Assembly: GCF_019097845.1 (NCBI RefSeq)
Contig: NZ_JAHRGM010000022.1
Coordinates: 1-49,308 of the forward strand
From: Sphingobium sp. AS12
Lineage (GTDB): Bacteria > Pseudomonadota > Alphaproteobacteria > Sphingomonadales > Sphingomonadaceae
Length of the DNA stretch: 49,308 nt
Direction: 5' to 3'
This document shows positions 24,969 through 33,947 of the stretch, piece after piece. A program made the position numbers and the translations under genes. The notes beneath the pieces are model-generated. The model saw only the letters and a list, made by a program, of their open reading frames with translations. It was not told the DNA's origin and did no database searches. How positions within the stretch are numbered: position 1 is the first letter of the stretch; every line of letters begins with the position of its first letter.

Positions 24969-26924
24969 ATGGAGCGACGGAAACTGATCGGTTACGTACT
25001 AATCGGCACCATCACGGTCCTGACCTTGGGCGGCTTGGTAGCGATCATAGGCTTGGGGCAGTTCAGGACCGATCTGAACATTTTCAAAATGCCCGAATAT
25101 TTCTGGTTCTACCGCCATAATCCCGCCGTCATGGGATGGCTCGCCAAGGGGATGGGCGGTGTAGCCGCCGCTGGCGCGCTGGTCGCCTTCATGGTGTTCC
25201 TCAACCATAAGCAATCCCTTCACGGCGCTGCGCGCTGGGCCAACAGGAACGAGGCTCGCGAGGCGGGCTTGATGGACCCCAATGAAGGGTTGCTGCTCGG
25301 GCGCAGCCCAAAAACTTTCTTCCAGTCGCTATTCGGGCGTGGTGGAGATTTCATCCAGTTTAGCGGCACTGAGCATGTCTTGCTGGAAGCTCCGACGCGC
25401 GCCGGTAAAGGCGTAGGCGTCGTTATTCCCAATCTGCTGACCTGGGCGGACTCTGTTGTCGTCCTCGATGTGAAGCAGGAGAATTGGGAGAAATCTGCTG
25501 GTTGGCGCAAAAGCCTCGGCCACCAGGTTCTCCTTTTTGATCCGCTCGATCCACAAGGCCGCACCGCGCGCTATAATCCCTTCGCGCATATCAAGCGCAC
25601 CGATCCGGTAGAAGTCATTGACGAGCTGCAAAAGATCGCAGCGATGCTTTGGCCGCCGCCCGCCAACGGCGAAAGCTTCTGGATGGACAGCGCGCGCACC
25701 GCGTTTCTCGGTGTGTCGGCTTATATCGCAGCAACACCGGATCTCCCTTTTACGATGGGGGAAATATACCGCAATTTCAGCGCGGGCGATGCGAAGGAGC
25801 GGTTTCCCAAGATCATCAAGGAACGACAGGTCACAGGCGATCCCCTGTCAGAAGCCTGCATTTCGGCCCTGAACGACTGGATTTCCAGCTCGGCCAATAC
25901 CTTCACCGGCATTCGGCAATCCGTTTCTGCCAAGATCAATCTTTGGATCAACCCATATGTGGACGCCGCCACGTCGGAATCCGATTTTGACCTGAGAGAT
26001 TTCCGGACGAAGCCGATTTCGCTCTATCTCGGCGTGTCACCGGACAACATGGAACGCATGGCAGACGTGTATAATCTGCTGTTCCAGCAACTCATTGACC
26101 TGAACGTGCGCGAGCTGCCCGATCCTGAGAAGGGCAGGCACCCCCTCAAGCTGCTGCTCCTTTTGGACGAGTTTGCCCGGCTTGGTCGCGCCAGTGTGAT
26201 CGCCTCGGGCTTCTCCTACGTCGCCGGCTACGGCATTCGCCTTGTGCCGGTCATTCAGGCACGCGGCCAGCTCCGCGACGTGTACGGGCCTGACGTGACC
26301 AGCGAAATCGTCCAGAACTGCGGCGTCGAGTTGGTCTTTACGCCAAAGCACGTCGATGTGGCGAAGGAGGTATCCGAACGCCTCGGCAATTACACCTACG
26401 AGGCAAAATCCCGCTCGAAGCGGGTGTGGGATGCATTTGAGGGGTCAGTATCGACCTCCGATCAGCGCCGACCCCTAATGCTGCCGCAAGAGCTGCTGCT
26501 ACTGTCTCAAGAAGAGGTGATTGTCCTTCGCGCCGGTATCCCTCCGCTCAAGGGCGGGAAGATCCGTTACTACAAAGACAAGTGGATGCTGCAAGCGTCG
26601 AAAGTCCCGCCGCCACCCGTTCGGCCGCGGCCTCTCGATCCTTCCATAGCGCGGCGTTCGCTTGCCCTGATCGAACGGGCAGAATCCCCCGAAATGACAG
26701 ACGAGGAAGCATTACAGGGCGTCGATTACGGGCGGTTGGTCGGCTTCCCCATTGATGAGCTTCCCGATGATGGCGATCCGCACAAAGCCGCCGCATTCTT
26801 CGCAGCGCTCGGATTACCTGCCGACTTCACGGGCATGAATTTCGATCAGGTCGGTTCCGCCGATCCTCCCGAGGAAGAGGGCGACAACGACGCACTATCA
26901 TTTCTGAAAGGAGCTAAGGGATAA
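24969..26924 (+). CDS. virD4: VirD4/TraG coupling protein
   Basis: 651 residues. Two N-terminal membrane helices (VLIGTITVLTLGGLVAIIG and AAGALVAFMVFLNH) anchor it. Walker A is APTRAGKGVGVVIPNLL and Walker B is LLLLDEFARLGRA. YGIRLVPVIQARGQL and SEIVQNCGVELVFTPK match TraG/VirD4. It hands the relaxase-DNA complex to the channel. It ends at 26924 overlapping the next gene by one base. Confidence 0.96.
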   Translation: MERRKLIGYVLIGTITVLTLGGLVAIIGLGQFRTDLNIFKMPEYFWFYRHNPAVMGWLAKGMGGVAAAGALVAFMVFLNHKQSLHGAARWANRNEAREAGLMDPNEGLLLGRSPKTFFQSLFGRGGDFIQFSGTEHVLLEAPTRAGKGVGVVIPNLLTWADSVVVLDVKQENWEKSAGWRKSLGHQVLLFDPLDPQGRTARYNPFAHIKRTDPVEVIDELQKIAAMLWPPPANGESFWMDSARTAFLGVSAYIAATPDLPFTMGEIYRNFSAGDAKERFPKIIKERQVTGDPLSEACISALNDWISSSANTFTGIRQSVSAKINLWINPYVDAATSESDFDLRDFRTKPISLYLGVSPDNMERMADVYNLLFQQLIDLNVRELPDPEKGRHPLKLLLLLDEFARLGRASVIASGFSYVAGYGIRLVPVIQARGQLRDVYGPDVTSEIVQNCGVELVFTPKHVDVAKEVSERLGNYTYEAKSRSKRVWDAFEGSVSTSDQRRPLMLPQELLLLSQEEVIVLRAGIPPLKGGKIRYYKDKWMLQASKVPPPPVRPRPLDPSIARRSLALIERAESPEMTDEEALQGVDYGRLVGFPIDELPDDGDPHKAAAFFAALGLPADFTGMNFDQVGSADPPEEEGDNDALSFLKGAKG

Positions 26925-27316
26925 TGGCCGACGATAGAACCGAAAGGGCTGCATCATCCGGCAAGCCTGCTGATAGGTTGGATGGGTCACGCGATGCCGC
27001 GCGAGAGGATCGGGATCGGCGTGTTGCATCCGATTTCAGGCAAATGTCGCAAGCGGAGCGATTGGACGACAAACGCCTGAATCCTGCCGCCAAACAGGTA
27101 GCCGCAATGGATGCGGCAATTGATAAAAAGTACGGCCAGGCCACACCGGAGGCGGCAAGGATGAAGGTTGCTGCACGGGAAGCCGTTGCCCAAACGATGG
27201 AGCGCGGTGGCGAAGTACGGACGCCTCGTGTTCGAGAGGTCGAACAGCGCCGGGACGAAACGCGCGACCAGCACCGCACCGCTGCTGATAAGACCTCAAA
27301 AGATCTGGAACGATAG
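26924..27316 (+). CDS. Charged helical hypothetical protein behind virD4
   Basis: ATG 26924 overlaps the virD4 stop (TAATG). The 130 residues are rich in R, D, E and A, with no hydrophobic segment. The sequence is likely a long helix or intrinsically disordered (DAAREDRDRRVASDFRQM, EVEQRRDETRDQHRTAADK). Tight coupling to virD4 hints at a transfer accessory protein. I do not recognise a family. Confidence 0.6.
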   Translation: MADDRTERAASSGKPADRLDGSRDAAREDRDRRVASDFRQMSQAERLDDKRLNPAAKQVAAMDAAIDKKYGQATPEAARMKVAAREAVAQTMERGGEVRTPRVREVEQRRDETRDQHRTAADKTSKDLER

Positions 27317-27318
27317 TC

Positions 27319-27672
27319 ATGCGACCGACCGACCATGCCAATTCAGGACCGCTGCGGATCATCAGCGCGGAGACGAAAGGGATCGTGCTGAGCAACGGCA
27401 ATGAGCAATGGTGCGAGCCATGGACCGCGATTGATGAAGTAACGGTTGGCCGGGTTTCCTTCGGCTTCAAACCCGTAGTGGTCGCGTGTGTCGGCATCGA
27501 CAGTGAAAGGGTTGTTATGGTCCGTGACACCGATCCAAATTGGCGAAAGATGATGGATCAATTGCACACTGCATTGGGATGCGAGCATGTGGAGGGTTGG
27601 TTTAACGACCCCGGTATAAGCGCCAAACCACGGCTCATCTATTTACGCCAGGGCTCGTTTGAAGAACCTTAG
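27319..27672 (+). CDS. Hypothetical protein, last gene of the T4SS operon
   Basis: The 117-residue frame begins three bases after the previous stop. It has GPLRIISAETKGIVLSNGNE and VVVACVGIDSERVVMVRDTD, with a predicted mixed alpha/beta fold and two cysteines. There is no signal peptide. The stop codon (27670-27672) touches the left end of the transposon, whose insertion may have replaced the original 3' end. No function is assigned. Confidence 0.6.
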   Translation: MRPTDHANSGPLRIISAETKGIVLSNGNEQWCEPWTAIDEVTVGRVSFGFKPVVVACVGIDSERVVMVRDTDPNWRKMMDQLHTALGCEHVEGWFNDPGISAKPRLIYLRQGSFEEP

Positions 27673-27673
27673 C

Positions 27674-27706
27674 GGCCTCTGTGCATTACTCGGACACAGA
27701 TTCACG
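27674..27706 (+). repeat. Left terminal inverted repeat of transposon
   Basis: It begins GGCCTCTGTGCATTACTC and ends CACAGATTCACG. The right end is the reverse complement with one difference (T for C at base 5). The flanking gene stops immediately before it. Confidence 0.85.
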
Positions 27707-27842
27707 TTAGCCCCGAATTGGTCTGTTCGGCAACCATATAGCGGTCGTGATCGAGCTGGTTTGTCGATCCCCGCAGCCGATATTGTGACGCTGGGTTCTG
27801 ACCTTCGCAAAGCCGCGTGCGTGTGAAGGCCGGATGCCGGTG

Positions 27843-27866
27843 TGTCACAACCGACCGATTTTGACA
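27843..27866 (+). repeat. res-like imperfect palindrome, left copy
   Basis: TGTCACAACCGA-CCGATTTTGACA is a 24-bp near-palindrome in the style of serine-resolvase sites (TGTC...GACA). A direct copy stands at 33853-33876, and both are followed by CCGCA. The last six bases, TTGACA, may also serve as a -35 element for dmeRF. Confidence 0.6.
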
Positions 27867-27890
27867 CCGCATTGCCTAATCTTTCCTATA

Positions 27891-27905
27891 TAGGGTAGGG
27901 GGGTA
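27891..27905 (+). promoter_or_regulatory. G-tract operator for the RcnR/DmeR-type repressor
   Basis: TAGGGTAGGGGGGTA lies four bases before the repressor start and next to TATATA. CsoR/RcnR-family repressors bind short A/T-flanked G-tracts of this kind (family knowledge). Autoregulation of the two-gene operon is inferred. TTGACA at 27861-27866 is a fair -35 with TCCTAT or CCTATA downstream. Confidence 0.55.
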
Positions 27906-27909
27906 AGCT

Positions 27910-28182
27910 ATGTCTCATTTGCAAACTGATGACGCCCTTTTGAAACGCGTCCGGCGCATCGCCGGGCAAGTCACCGCGATCGAGCGAGCGCTGATTTCAG
28001 AGAAGGATTGCGCTACCACTCTTCACCTGGCTGCGGCGACGCGAGGCGCGATGACCGGCCTCATGGACGCGATTATTGAATCGCACGTTCGCGAGCATGT
28101 CGCCCGGCCCGATCTATCCGACGACGATCGCGCCGCTGGTGCGGAGCAGCTCATCGCCGCGATCCGCCGCTACTCTAAATAG
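27910..28182 (+). CDS. dmeR: CsoR/RcnR-family metal-responsive repressor (DmeR-like)
   Basis: 90 residues, a four-helix metal-sensing repressor. RVRRIAGQVTAIERAL is the family start. Likely ligands are His3, Cys34 (SEKDCATTLH), His59 and His63 (ESHVREHV), which match the His-Cys-His-His set of RcnR for Ni(II)/Co(II), not the Cys-His-Cys set of copper CsoR. It is followed after eight bases by a CDF exporter, as in dmeRF operons, so metal binding should release the exporter promoter. Confidence 0.85.
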   Translation: MSHLQTDDALLKRVRRIAGQVTAIERALISEKDCATTLHLAAATRGAMTGLMDAIIESHVREHVARPDLSDDDRAAGAEQLIAAIRRYSK

Positions 28183-28190
28183 GGACATCT

Positions 28191-29123
28191 ATGGCAACGC
28201 TCCCCGCGATCAAGGGCCACACTCACGATCACGTTTTCCTCGGCTCCTCGCATGACGAAAACGCCCGGCGCACGCTCTGGGTGGTTGCACTCACAGCCGG
28301 AATGATGGTGGTCGAGATTGTCGCCGGATACCTGACCGGCTCAATGGCGCTACTCGCGGACGGGTTTCATATGGCGACACACGCGGGTGCGCTCGGCGTC
28401 ACGGCTGCTGCCTACGCCTATGCCAAACGGCACGCCCGTAATCCCGCCTATAGCTTCGGCACGGGCAAGGTCGGCGATCTGGCCGGGTTCGCCTCGGCGA
28501 TGGTACTCGGGCTGATCGCGCTCGGGATCGCGGTCGAATCCGTCCTGCGCCTGTTTCAGCCGATTACGGTCGCCTTCGGCGAAGCAACGATCATTGCCGT
28601 TGTTGGCCTAGGCGTGAACATCGCCAGCGCCTTCCTGCTCTCGGGCGGGCATCACCACGGACACGATTATCATCATGGGCACGATCATGGCCATGCTCAC
28701 GGCACGCATGGTGGCGATAACAACATGCGCTCGGCCTATGTCCACGTCCTCGCCGACGCGCTCACCTCCGTCCTTGCCATCGCGGCGCTATTGGCCGGGC
28801 GCTATCTTGGCTGGATATGGATGGACCCAGTGATGGGCATCGTCGGCGCGGTTGTGATCGCGCGATGGTCGTGGACACTGATGCGCGACACAGCCTCGGT
28901 GCTACTCGACGCGACCGACAATCACGTTGCCGATGAAGTGCGCGAGCTGGTCGAGGCACCGGGGGATGCCCGGATTGCAGACCTCCACGTCTGGCGGGTC
29001 GGCCCGGAAGCGCACGCCGCGATCGTCAGTGTCGTATGCGGGCAAAACATAGACGGCGACGCGATCCGCGCCCGCCTGATGCCAGTCCACGAAATAGTGC
29101 ATCTCACGGTCGAGTGCCGATAG
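28191..29123 (+). CDS. dmeF: Cation diffusion facilitator, DmeF-type Co/Ni exporter
   Basis: 310 residues with six membrane segments. ALLADGFHMATHAG carries the HxxxH site typical of DmeF, and VHVLADALTSVLA the second HxxxD half-site. A histidine-rich loop (HHHGHDYHHGHDHGHAHG, about residues 160-177) lies between. The C-terminal cytoplasmic domain has ADLHVWRVGPEAHAAIVSVV. It would move Co(II) or Ni(II) out of the cytoplasm by proton exchange. It is co-transcribed with the repressor. Confidence 0.9.
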   Translation: MATLPAIKGHTHDHVFLGSSHDENARRTLWVVALTAGMMVVEIVAGYLTGSMALLADGFHMATHAGALGVTAAAYAYAKRHARNPAYSFGTGKVGDLAGFASAMVLGLIALGIAVESVLRLFQPITVAFGEATIIAVVGLGVNIASAFLLSGGHHHGHDYHHGHDHGHAHGTHGGDNNMRSAYVHVLADALTSVLAIAALLAGRYLGWIWMDPVMGIVGAVVIARWSWTLMRDTASVLLDATDNHVADEVRELVEAPGDARIADLHVWRVGPEAHAAIVSVVCGQNIDGDAIRARLMPVHEIVHLTVECR

Positions 29124-29179
29124 GCAGCGCGCTTCACCAACACCATAACCGACAAATCATGACGCCATCATCGATTACC

Positions 29180-29701
29180 TCAGGCTTCCGGTAGATCGCG
29201 CGCTGCACCGAGGTGCTTCTGGATCACGGGCATGGCCGCTTGAGCCTTTGCCCGTTCAGCAAGATCGCTACCCTGCGCCGCGTAGGCGCCATGAACCTTC
29301 AGCGCTTCCTCGTGCGCGGCGATTTGCCCGCGTTTGTAGGCCGCGTTGAACTCAACGCTCGGCGTGTTCTGCAACGTGTACAGCATCTGAGACAAGGGGG
29401 CGTCCAGCGCGCTTCCGGTGTCGGAGCGGCCAACGATCTTCTGGTCTGACTTCACTCGGCTATGATGATGGACCATCTGTTGCGCGAAGGCTCGCGTAGC
29501 CTGGCTCTTCGAGCGGGTCAGCGCGAGCTGACTGGAGTCGACCTCGTACTTGCTCAATGCTTCCACGGCGCTCGAATAGCCCGTGGTTTCCAACGGTGCC
29601 GGGTTCGTGCTGATCCCGGCCTGAGCGAGGGACGGCGAGAACGGCATCGCAAAGCTCGCCATGGATAGCGCGCATAGAAATACGCCTGATAACGTCCTCA
29701 T
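29180..29701 (-). CDS. DUF4142 exported protein
   Basis: ATG 29701 follows AGGAGC. The product has 173 residues with a signal peptide ending SPSLAQAG. SSAVEALSKYEVDSSQLALTRSK and FAQQMVHHHSRVKSDQKI are the DUF4142 (ferritin-like, periplasmic) pattern. The histidine cluster QQMVHHH is normal for the family. Such genes often travel with metal or stress genes; the function is not established. Confidence 0.82.
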   Translation of the reverse strand: MRTLSGVFLCALSMASFAMPFSPSLAQAGISTNPAPLETTGYSSAVEALSKYEVDSSQLALTRSKSQATRAFAQQMVHHHSRVKSDQKIVGRSDTGSALDAPLSQMLYTLQNTPSVEFNAAYKRGQIAAHEEALKVHGAYAAQGSDLAERAKAQAAMPVIQKHLGAARDLPEA

Positions 29702-29736
29702 TGATCTGCTCCTGACTTACTACGGCCTTAAAATGT

Positions 29737-30648
29737 TCAGCCCGCAGGGCGGACGATGTTGGTCTTGTCCAGCGCGGCGCGAAGCCCGCGTGCCAGCTTA
29801 CGCGCGTCATCATTGGCCCAGAAATGCATGAAGAAGAGCCGCGGCTGATCGTCCAGCATATGGTTGTGAAGCGCGGTCACCTCGATCCCGTTGGTCCGTA
29901 AAGCACGAAGCACCGGATCTACCTCGGTGGCGGTCAGCACGAAATCGCCCGTAATGGCCGCCTTTCCTCCGCCGGTCGGCTGAAAGTTGAGCGCCGTTGC
30001 CGTGCCCATCGAGGCGGGTGCAGGCATCCCGCCGTCGCTCAGCTTTTCAGCTCGGGGAAAACCGAACTGGTAGACGCCTCCGTTAGGCTTTCCCTTGCCG
30101 CCCATGATCCCGTCGATCGCGGCGGTGTCGAAGTCGAGTTTGGCATCTGCGGCCTTGGCAGGCGCGGTCATCGGTGTCCGACTCTCGGCAAGCGCGGACC
30201 GCAGGTTCTTGGCCATCTCTCCCGGATCGCCGTGCCCGCCGACATGCAGGTACATCGTCGCCGGTGAGGAACGGAGCAAATGGTTATGGAGCGCCGTCAC
30301 TGTGAAGCCGCTTGCGAGCAGCTTGCTCATGACAGGGTTCACCTCGTCATGCGTCAACACGAGATCGCCCATCACCATCGCCTCTTCGCCCATCGGCATG
30401 AAGGCGAGCCAGGAACCGAGCGCCAGCGCGGGCTTGATCGCCACGCCGTCGAGCTGGACGTTCAGATCGGAGCGAGGAAACGCATAACGGCGGACCCCGT
30501 CCGGCTGCGTCGTGCCGCCCCGGCCAAGATTTTCGTCCACTGTTGCCCACCTGTTGCTGTTCGCCTGAGCTGGGGCCGGTTGCGGAGCGGTCTGGGCGAC
30601 TGCCGGTCCAGCGAGCAGGGCGGCAAGCGGTAGCAACAAGTGACGCAA
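29737..30648 (-). CDS. DUF1259 (LppY/LpqO-type) exported protein
   Basis: TTG 30648 is preferred because AAGGAG lies seven bases upstream and the signal peptide (RHLLLPLAALLAGPAVAQ) then begins at once; ATG 30735 would add 29 unlikely residues. The product has 303 residues. The body is two tandem copies of one unit, each with GD(L/F)VLT..EV(N/D)PV and TALHNH(L/M)L, which is DUF1259. It is divergent from chrB and shares the 150-bp intergenic region. DUF1259 genes occur beside chromate operons; the role is unknown. Confidence 0.8.
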   Translation of the reverse strand: MRHLLLPLAALLAGPAVAQTAPQPAPAQANSNRWATVDENLGRGGTTQPDGVRRYAFPRSDLNVQLDGVAIKPALALGSWLAFMPMGEEAMVMGDLVLTHDEVNPVMSKLLASGFTVTALHNHLLRSSPATMYLHVGGHGDPGEMAKNLRSALAESRTPMTAPAKAADAKLDFDTAAIDGIMGGKGKPNGGVYQFGFPRAEKLSDGGMPAPASMGTATALNFQPTGGGKAAITGDFVLTATEVDPVLRALRTNGIEVTALHNHMLDDQPRLFFMHFWANDDARKLARGLRAALDKTNIVRPAG

Positions 30649-30799
30649 TGCTTTTCTCCTTGGATTCGACTGGCGGGCCGCATTCGCGAATGCTCGCGAC
30701 CCTATGATGTGCACCACGAATTTTCCGGACAACATTTAGCTTGTGGTGTGAAATGATACAAGTGTACGCTAGATTTATTATTGTGATACAGAATGCTGC

Positions 30800-31771
30800 A
30801 TGACTGACGATCCACTTATGAAGCCACATGACTGGCTGCTGCTGATCCCGCAGCTACCGGCCAAGCCGGCCTATCTGCGCGTGCGGGTGTGGCGGCGCTT
30901 GCAAGCGATCGGTGCCGCTCCGCTGAAGAACGCAGTCCACGCGCTACCCCTGCGTCCCGACACGCGCGCGCTGTTTGAGGAGTTGCGAGCGGAAATCACA
31001 AACGGAGGCGGCGAGGCACTGATCCTGGAGGCGCGGCTTGTCGAAGGCATGACCGGCGCGGAACTTCGCGCCATGTTCGATGCGGCCCGCGACGCCGATT
31101 ATGACGATCTGGCGCGTGAGTTACGCTCGTTGACCGAAGGCGGCGAGGTGGCCCCGGCGGATACCCGGCGGCTTAGAAAGCGTCTGGACGAGATCGCCGC
31201 GATCGACTTTTTCGGCGCGCACGGGCGACAGGCTGTCCTGGCCGCCCTCGCCGACGCAGACCGCCGCGTCCATGAACATCCGGACGTAAGCGGGACGGGC
31301 GCGCTGGAGCTGACGCCCGCGGAGCTGAAGGGCCGCACCTGGGTCACGCGCCGGCATGTCCATGTCGACCGCATCGCGTCGGCCTGGCTGATCCGCCGGT
31401 TCATCGATCCGCAAGCCAGCTTCAAGTTCGTGGACGGCAAAGGCTACGTGCCCGAGCCGGAAGAACTGCGTTTCGACATGGCAGACGCGGAGTTCACGCA
31501 CGAGGGCGACCGCTGCTCCTTCGAAACACTGGTATATCGAACCGGTCTCGATGCCGACCGGGCGCTGATCGCGCTCGCCGAGATCATCCATGACCTCGAC
31601 ATTGCGGATGGCAAGTTCGGCCGCCCGGAAGCGGCGGGGATCGCCGCGCTGGTCAACGGCATCTGCGCGGGAACCGATGATGACGTGGAGCGGATCGCCC
31701 AAGGCTCGGGCGCGCTCGATGGTTTCCACGCGCATTTCACCAAACAACGCGGCGGACAGGGGACCGGATGA
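30800..31771 (+). CDS. chrB: ChrB chromate-resistance regulatory protein
   Basis: 323 residues. WLLLIPQLPAKPAYLRVRVWRRLQAIGAAPLKNAVHALP is the ChrB N-terminal domain. TWVTRRHVHVDRIASAWLIRRFIDP and EFTHEGDRCSFETLV are the ChrB C-terminal domain. ChrB senses chromate and controls chrA. The region before it repeats TGATAC (AAATGATACAAG and TTGTGATACAGA), a possible operator. Its stop overlaps the chrA start by four bases. Confidence 0.93.
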   Translation: MTDDPLMKPHDWLLLIPQLPAKPAYLRVRVWRRLQAIGAAPLKNAVHALPLRPDTRALFEELRAEITNGGGEALILEARLVEGMTGAELRAMFDAARDADYDDLARELRSLTEGGEVAPADTRRLRKRLDEIAAIDFFGAHGRQAVLAALADADRRVHEHPDVSGTGALELTPAELKGRTWVTRRHVHVDRIASAWLIRRFIDPQASFKFVDGKGYVPEPEELRFDMADAEFTHEGDRCSFETLVYRTGLDADRALIALAEIIHDLDIADGKFGRPEAAGIAALVNGICAGTDDDVERIAQGSGALDGFHAHFTKQRGGQGTG

Positions 31772-33000
31772 TGGCACATATCGGTGATTTCGCCCCCACA
31801 AGCTCGGTCATCGGAGAAGCTCGGCCACCTGAGCTGAGCTACCCCGCGCTGTTCCTGCGCTTCCTCCGTTTCGGCATGATGGCGTTCGGTGGCCCTGTGG
31901 CGCAGATTGCCATGATCAGGCGCGAGCTGGTCGATGAGGAACGCTGGATTCCAAGCGACCGGTTCAACAAGCTCCTGGCCGTGATGCAGGTGCTGCCCGG
32001 ACCGGAGGCGCATGAGCTGTGCGTCCATCTCGGCATCCGTGCCAAGGGCCGTCTGGGAGGTGTCCTCGCCGGGCTGGGCTTCATGCTGCCGGGACTTGTC
32101 CTTATGCTCGCGCTCGCCTGGGCCTATACACGGTTACCGATCCAGGGGACCGTGTTCGGCGCCATCTTCCTTGGCGTCCAAGCGGCGGTCATTGCGGCTA
32201 TCGTGCGCGCCATCCACCGCATCGGCGAGCACATCCTGCTCGGGCCGTGGCTATGGGCGACCGCCATCGCAGCCGCAGTCGCGTCGCTCGCCGGGGTCAG
32301 CTTCTGGATTGTGCTTCTCGCCGCCGGTGCAGTCTATGCGCTCGGTTCGACCGGCCGTTACGCACTCGCCGCGGTCGTGGTGGCGCTCGCGATCGGCGCG
32401 GCGACCCTGACCTGGACGGGTGGCACAACCCTGGCGGGGCCGACGACCGGCGTGCGGGAATCCGCTCCTACGATGGCCGCGCTTTTCTGGGCGGGGTTGA
32501 AGGGCGGCCTGCTGACGTTCGGTGGAGCGTACACAGCAATCCCGTTCATCCGGCACGACACGGTGGGCCAAGGCTGGATGACCGATGGACAATTCCTAGA
32601 TGGCCTCGGCCTGTCGGGCATTCTGCCTGCGCCGCTAGTGATCTTTGCGACCTTTGTAGGCTGGATCAGCGGCGGGCTGGCCGGTGCGCTGGCAATGACG
32701 GCCGGCATGTTCCTGCCCGCATTCGCCTTTTCGCTCCTGTTCTACGATCGCCTGGAAGCCGTCGTCGAGCACAAACGGCTCCAGCTATTCCTAGCCGGGG
32801 TGGCGGCAGGTGTTGTCGGTCTGATCGTGGTGACGGTGATCGATCTTGCCCGGACCACGGCCACGCGAACACCGAACCCGATCGCGAGCTTGCTCATCTT
32901 TGGCGTAGCGCTTGCCGTCATGTACCGCTGGAAAAGCAAGCTCGCCACGCCTGTCGTTCTGGCTATCGGGGCCGCGGTCGGAGCGTTCACCCTGACCTGA
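31768..33000 (+). CDS. chrA: ChrA chromate efflux transporter
   Basis: 410 residues, the long two-domain CHR form. The first domain has FGGPVAQIAMIRRELVDEE and MQVLPGPEAHELCVHLG; the second has GGLLTFGGAYTAIPFIR and LSGILPAPLVIFATFVGW. About ten hydrophobic segments are visible. It exports chromate from the cytoplasm. It is coupled to chrB by an ATGA overlap. Confidence 0.95.
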   Translation: MMAHIGDFAPTSSVIGEARPPELSYPALFLRFLRFGMMAFGGPVAQIAMIRRELVDEERWIPSDRFNKLLAVMQVLPGPEAHELCVHLGIRAKGRLGGVLAGLGFMLPGLVLMLALAWAYTRLPIQGTVFGAIFLGVQAAVIAAIVRAIHRIGEHILLGPWLWATAIAAAVASLAGVSFWIVLLAAGAVYALGSTGRYALAAVVVALAIGAATLTWTGGTTLAGPTTGVRESAPTMAALFWAGLKGGLLTFGGAYTAIPFIRHDTVGQGWMTDGQFLDGLGLSGILPAPLVIFATFVGWISGGLAGALAMTAGMFLPAFAFSLLFYDRLEAVVEHKRLQLFLAGVAAGVVGLIVVTVIDLARTTATRTPNPIASLLIFGVALAVMYRWKSKLATPVVLAIGAAVGAFTLT

Positions 33001-33072
33001 TGGGATAGCGACGCCCCCTGATCTCAAGTCTGAAGCAACGTCTAAACGCATGTCCGGGTTGGAGCAGTGCAT

Positions 33073-33786
33073 ATGAAGGGTAGCAGTAAAATGGGTATGC
33101 CGAACGTCCGATATATCCCGCTTCTTCTCGCCTGTTTGGCGAGCGCGGTCATCGGCTCTCCCGCCCACGCGCAGGACGACACCCAGGCATGGGGATCGGT
33201 GATCGCCACAGGACCGGTTCGCGGCGACCTCTTTCTATGGCTCGAAGCACAGGGACGCGCGACCGATGACGTCGGGGGAGGCAGCCAGTTCATTGCACGG
33301 ACCGCGATCGGCGCGAGGATAGCACACGACGCTCATGCAATCGCGGGTTACGCCTATATCCGTACCGACCCGGAAGGCGGCCGGATCACGAACGAACACA
33401 GGCTTTGGCAGCAGGTGCAATTCGCCGTCGTGCGGAATGGTAACGGGACCCCCCTCCTCATCAGTCGCACGCGGCTCGAACAGCGCATGCTGGAGGGTCG
33501 AGATGATACCGGGTGGCGGTTGCGACAGTTTGTCCGGGTGCAGGTGCCGATCGCACGCCAGGGAACAGTGCAGGCAGTCGCCTTCACCGAAGGATTTTTT
33601 AACCTGAACTCGACAAGCTGGGGTGCCCGTGACGGCGTGGACCAGTGGCGTACTTTCGTCGGAGTCGGCGTACCGGTCGCGCCCCGAATGCGATTAGAAC
33701 CGGGCTACCTGAACCAGCACGTCTTTCGTCGCGGAGAAGATCGCACCAACCACGTGCTGAGCGCGACCCTTTTCGTGGCGCTTTAG
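33073..33786 (+). CDS. DUF2490-type outer-membrane beta protein
   Basis: ATG 33073 has GGAG eight bases upstream; GTG 33067 and ATG 33091 are alternatives. About 237 residues, with a signal peptide (LLLACLASAVIGSPAHAQ). DTQAWGSVIATGPV, FLWLEAQGR, NEHRLWQQVQF and a C-terminal strand pattern ending LSATLFVAL match DUF2490, a small beta-barrel-like outer-membrane family. It lies at the end of the chromate group. The link to resistance is not known. Confidence 0.8.
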   Translation: MKGSSKMGMPNVRYIPLLLACLASAVIGSPAHAQDDTQAWGSVIATGPVRGDLFLWLEAQGRATDDVGGGSQFIARTAIGARIAHDAHAIAGYAYIRTDPEGGRITNEHRLWQQVQFAVVRNGNGTPLLISRTRLEQRMLEGRDDTGWRLRQFVRVQVPIARQGTVQAVAFTEGFFNLNSTSWGARDGVDQWRTFVGVGVPVAPRMRLEPGYLNQHVFRRGEDRTNHVLSATLFVAL

Positions 33787-33852
33787 CCAAGCAAGCCGGG
33801 ACGCAGACGAATTGCGGTTCGGGCTGCGCCTCTTATGGGCAATCTCGCCAAG

Positions 33853-33876
33853 TGTCACAACCGAACGGTTATGACA
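33853..33876 (+). repeat. res-like imperfect palindrome, right copy
   Basis: TGTCACAACCGA-ACGGTTATGACA is a direct copy of 27843-27866 with four differences. It stands at the right edge of the cargo, just before the decayed resolvase. Two such sites in the same orientation would allow excision of the cargo as a circle if a resolvase recognises them. Confidence 0.6.
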
Positions 33877-33947
33877 CCGCAACAACGAAGGCTTCTGCAT
33901 CTTTCGGCTCGAAAGCAGAACCACCATTCATCGCTGTTCGCGAGCGC

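Noticed and set aside
28648..28712. Histidine-rich repeat as a DNA tandem repeat
   Set aside because: The CAT/CAC-rich stretch is coding sequence for the metal-binding loop of DmeF, expected for the family.
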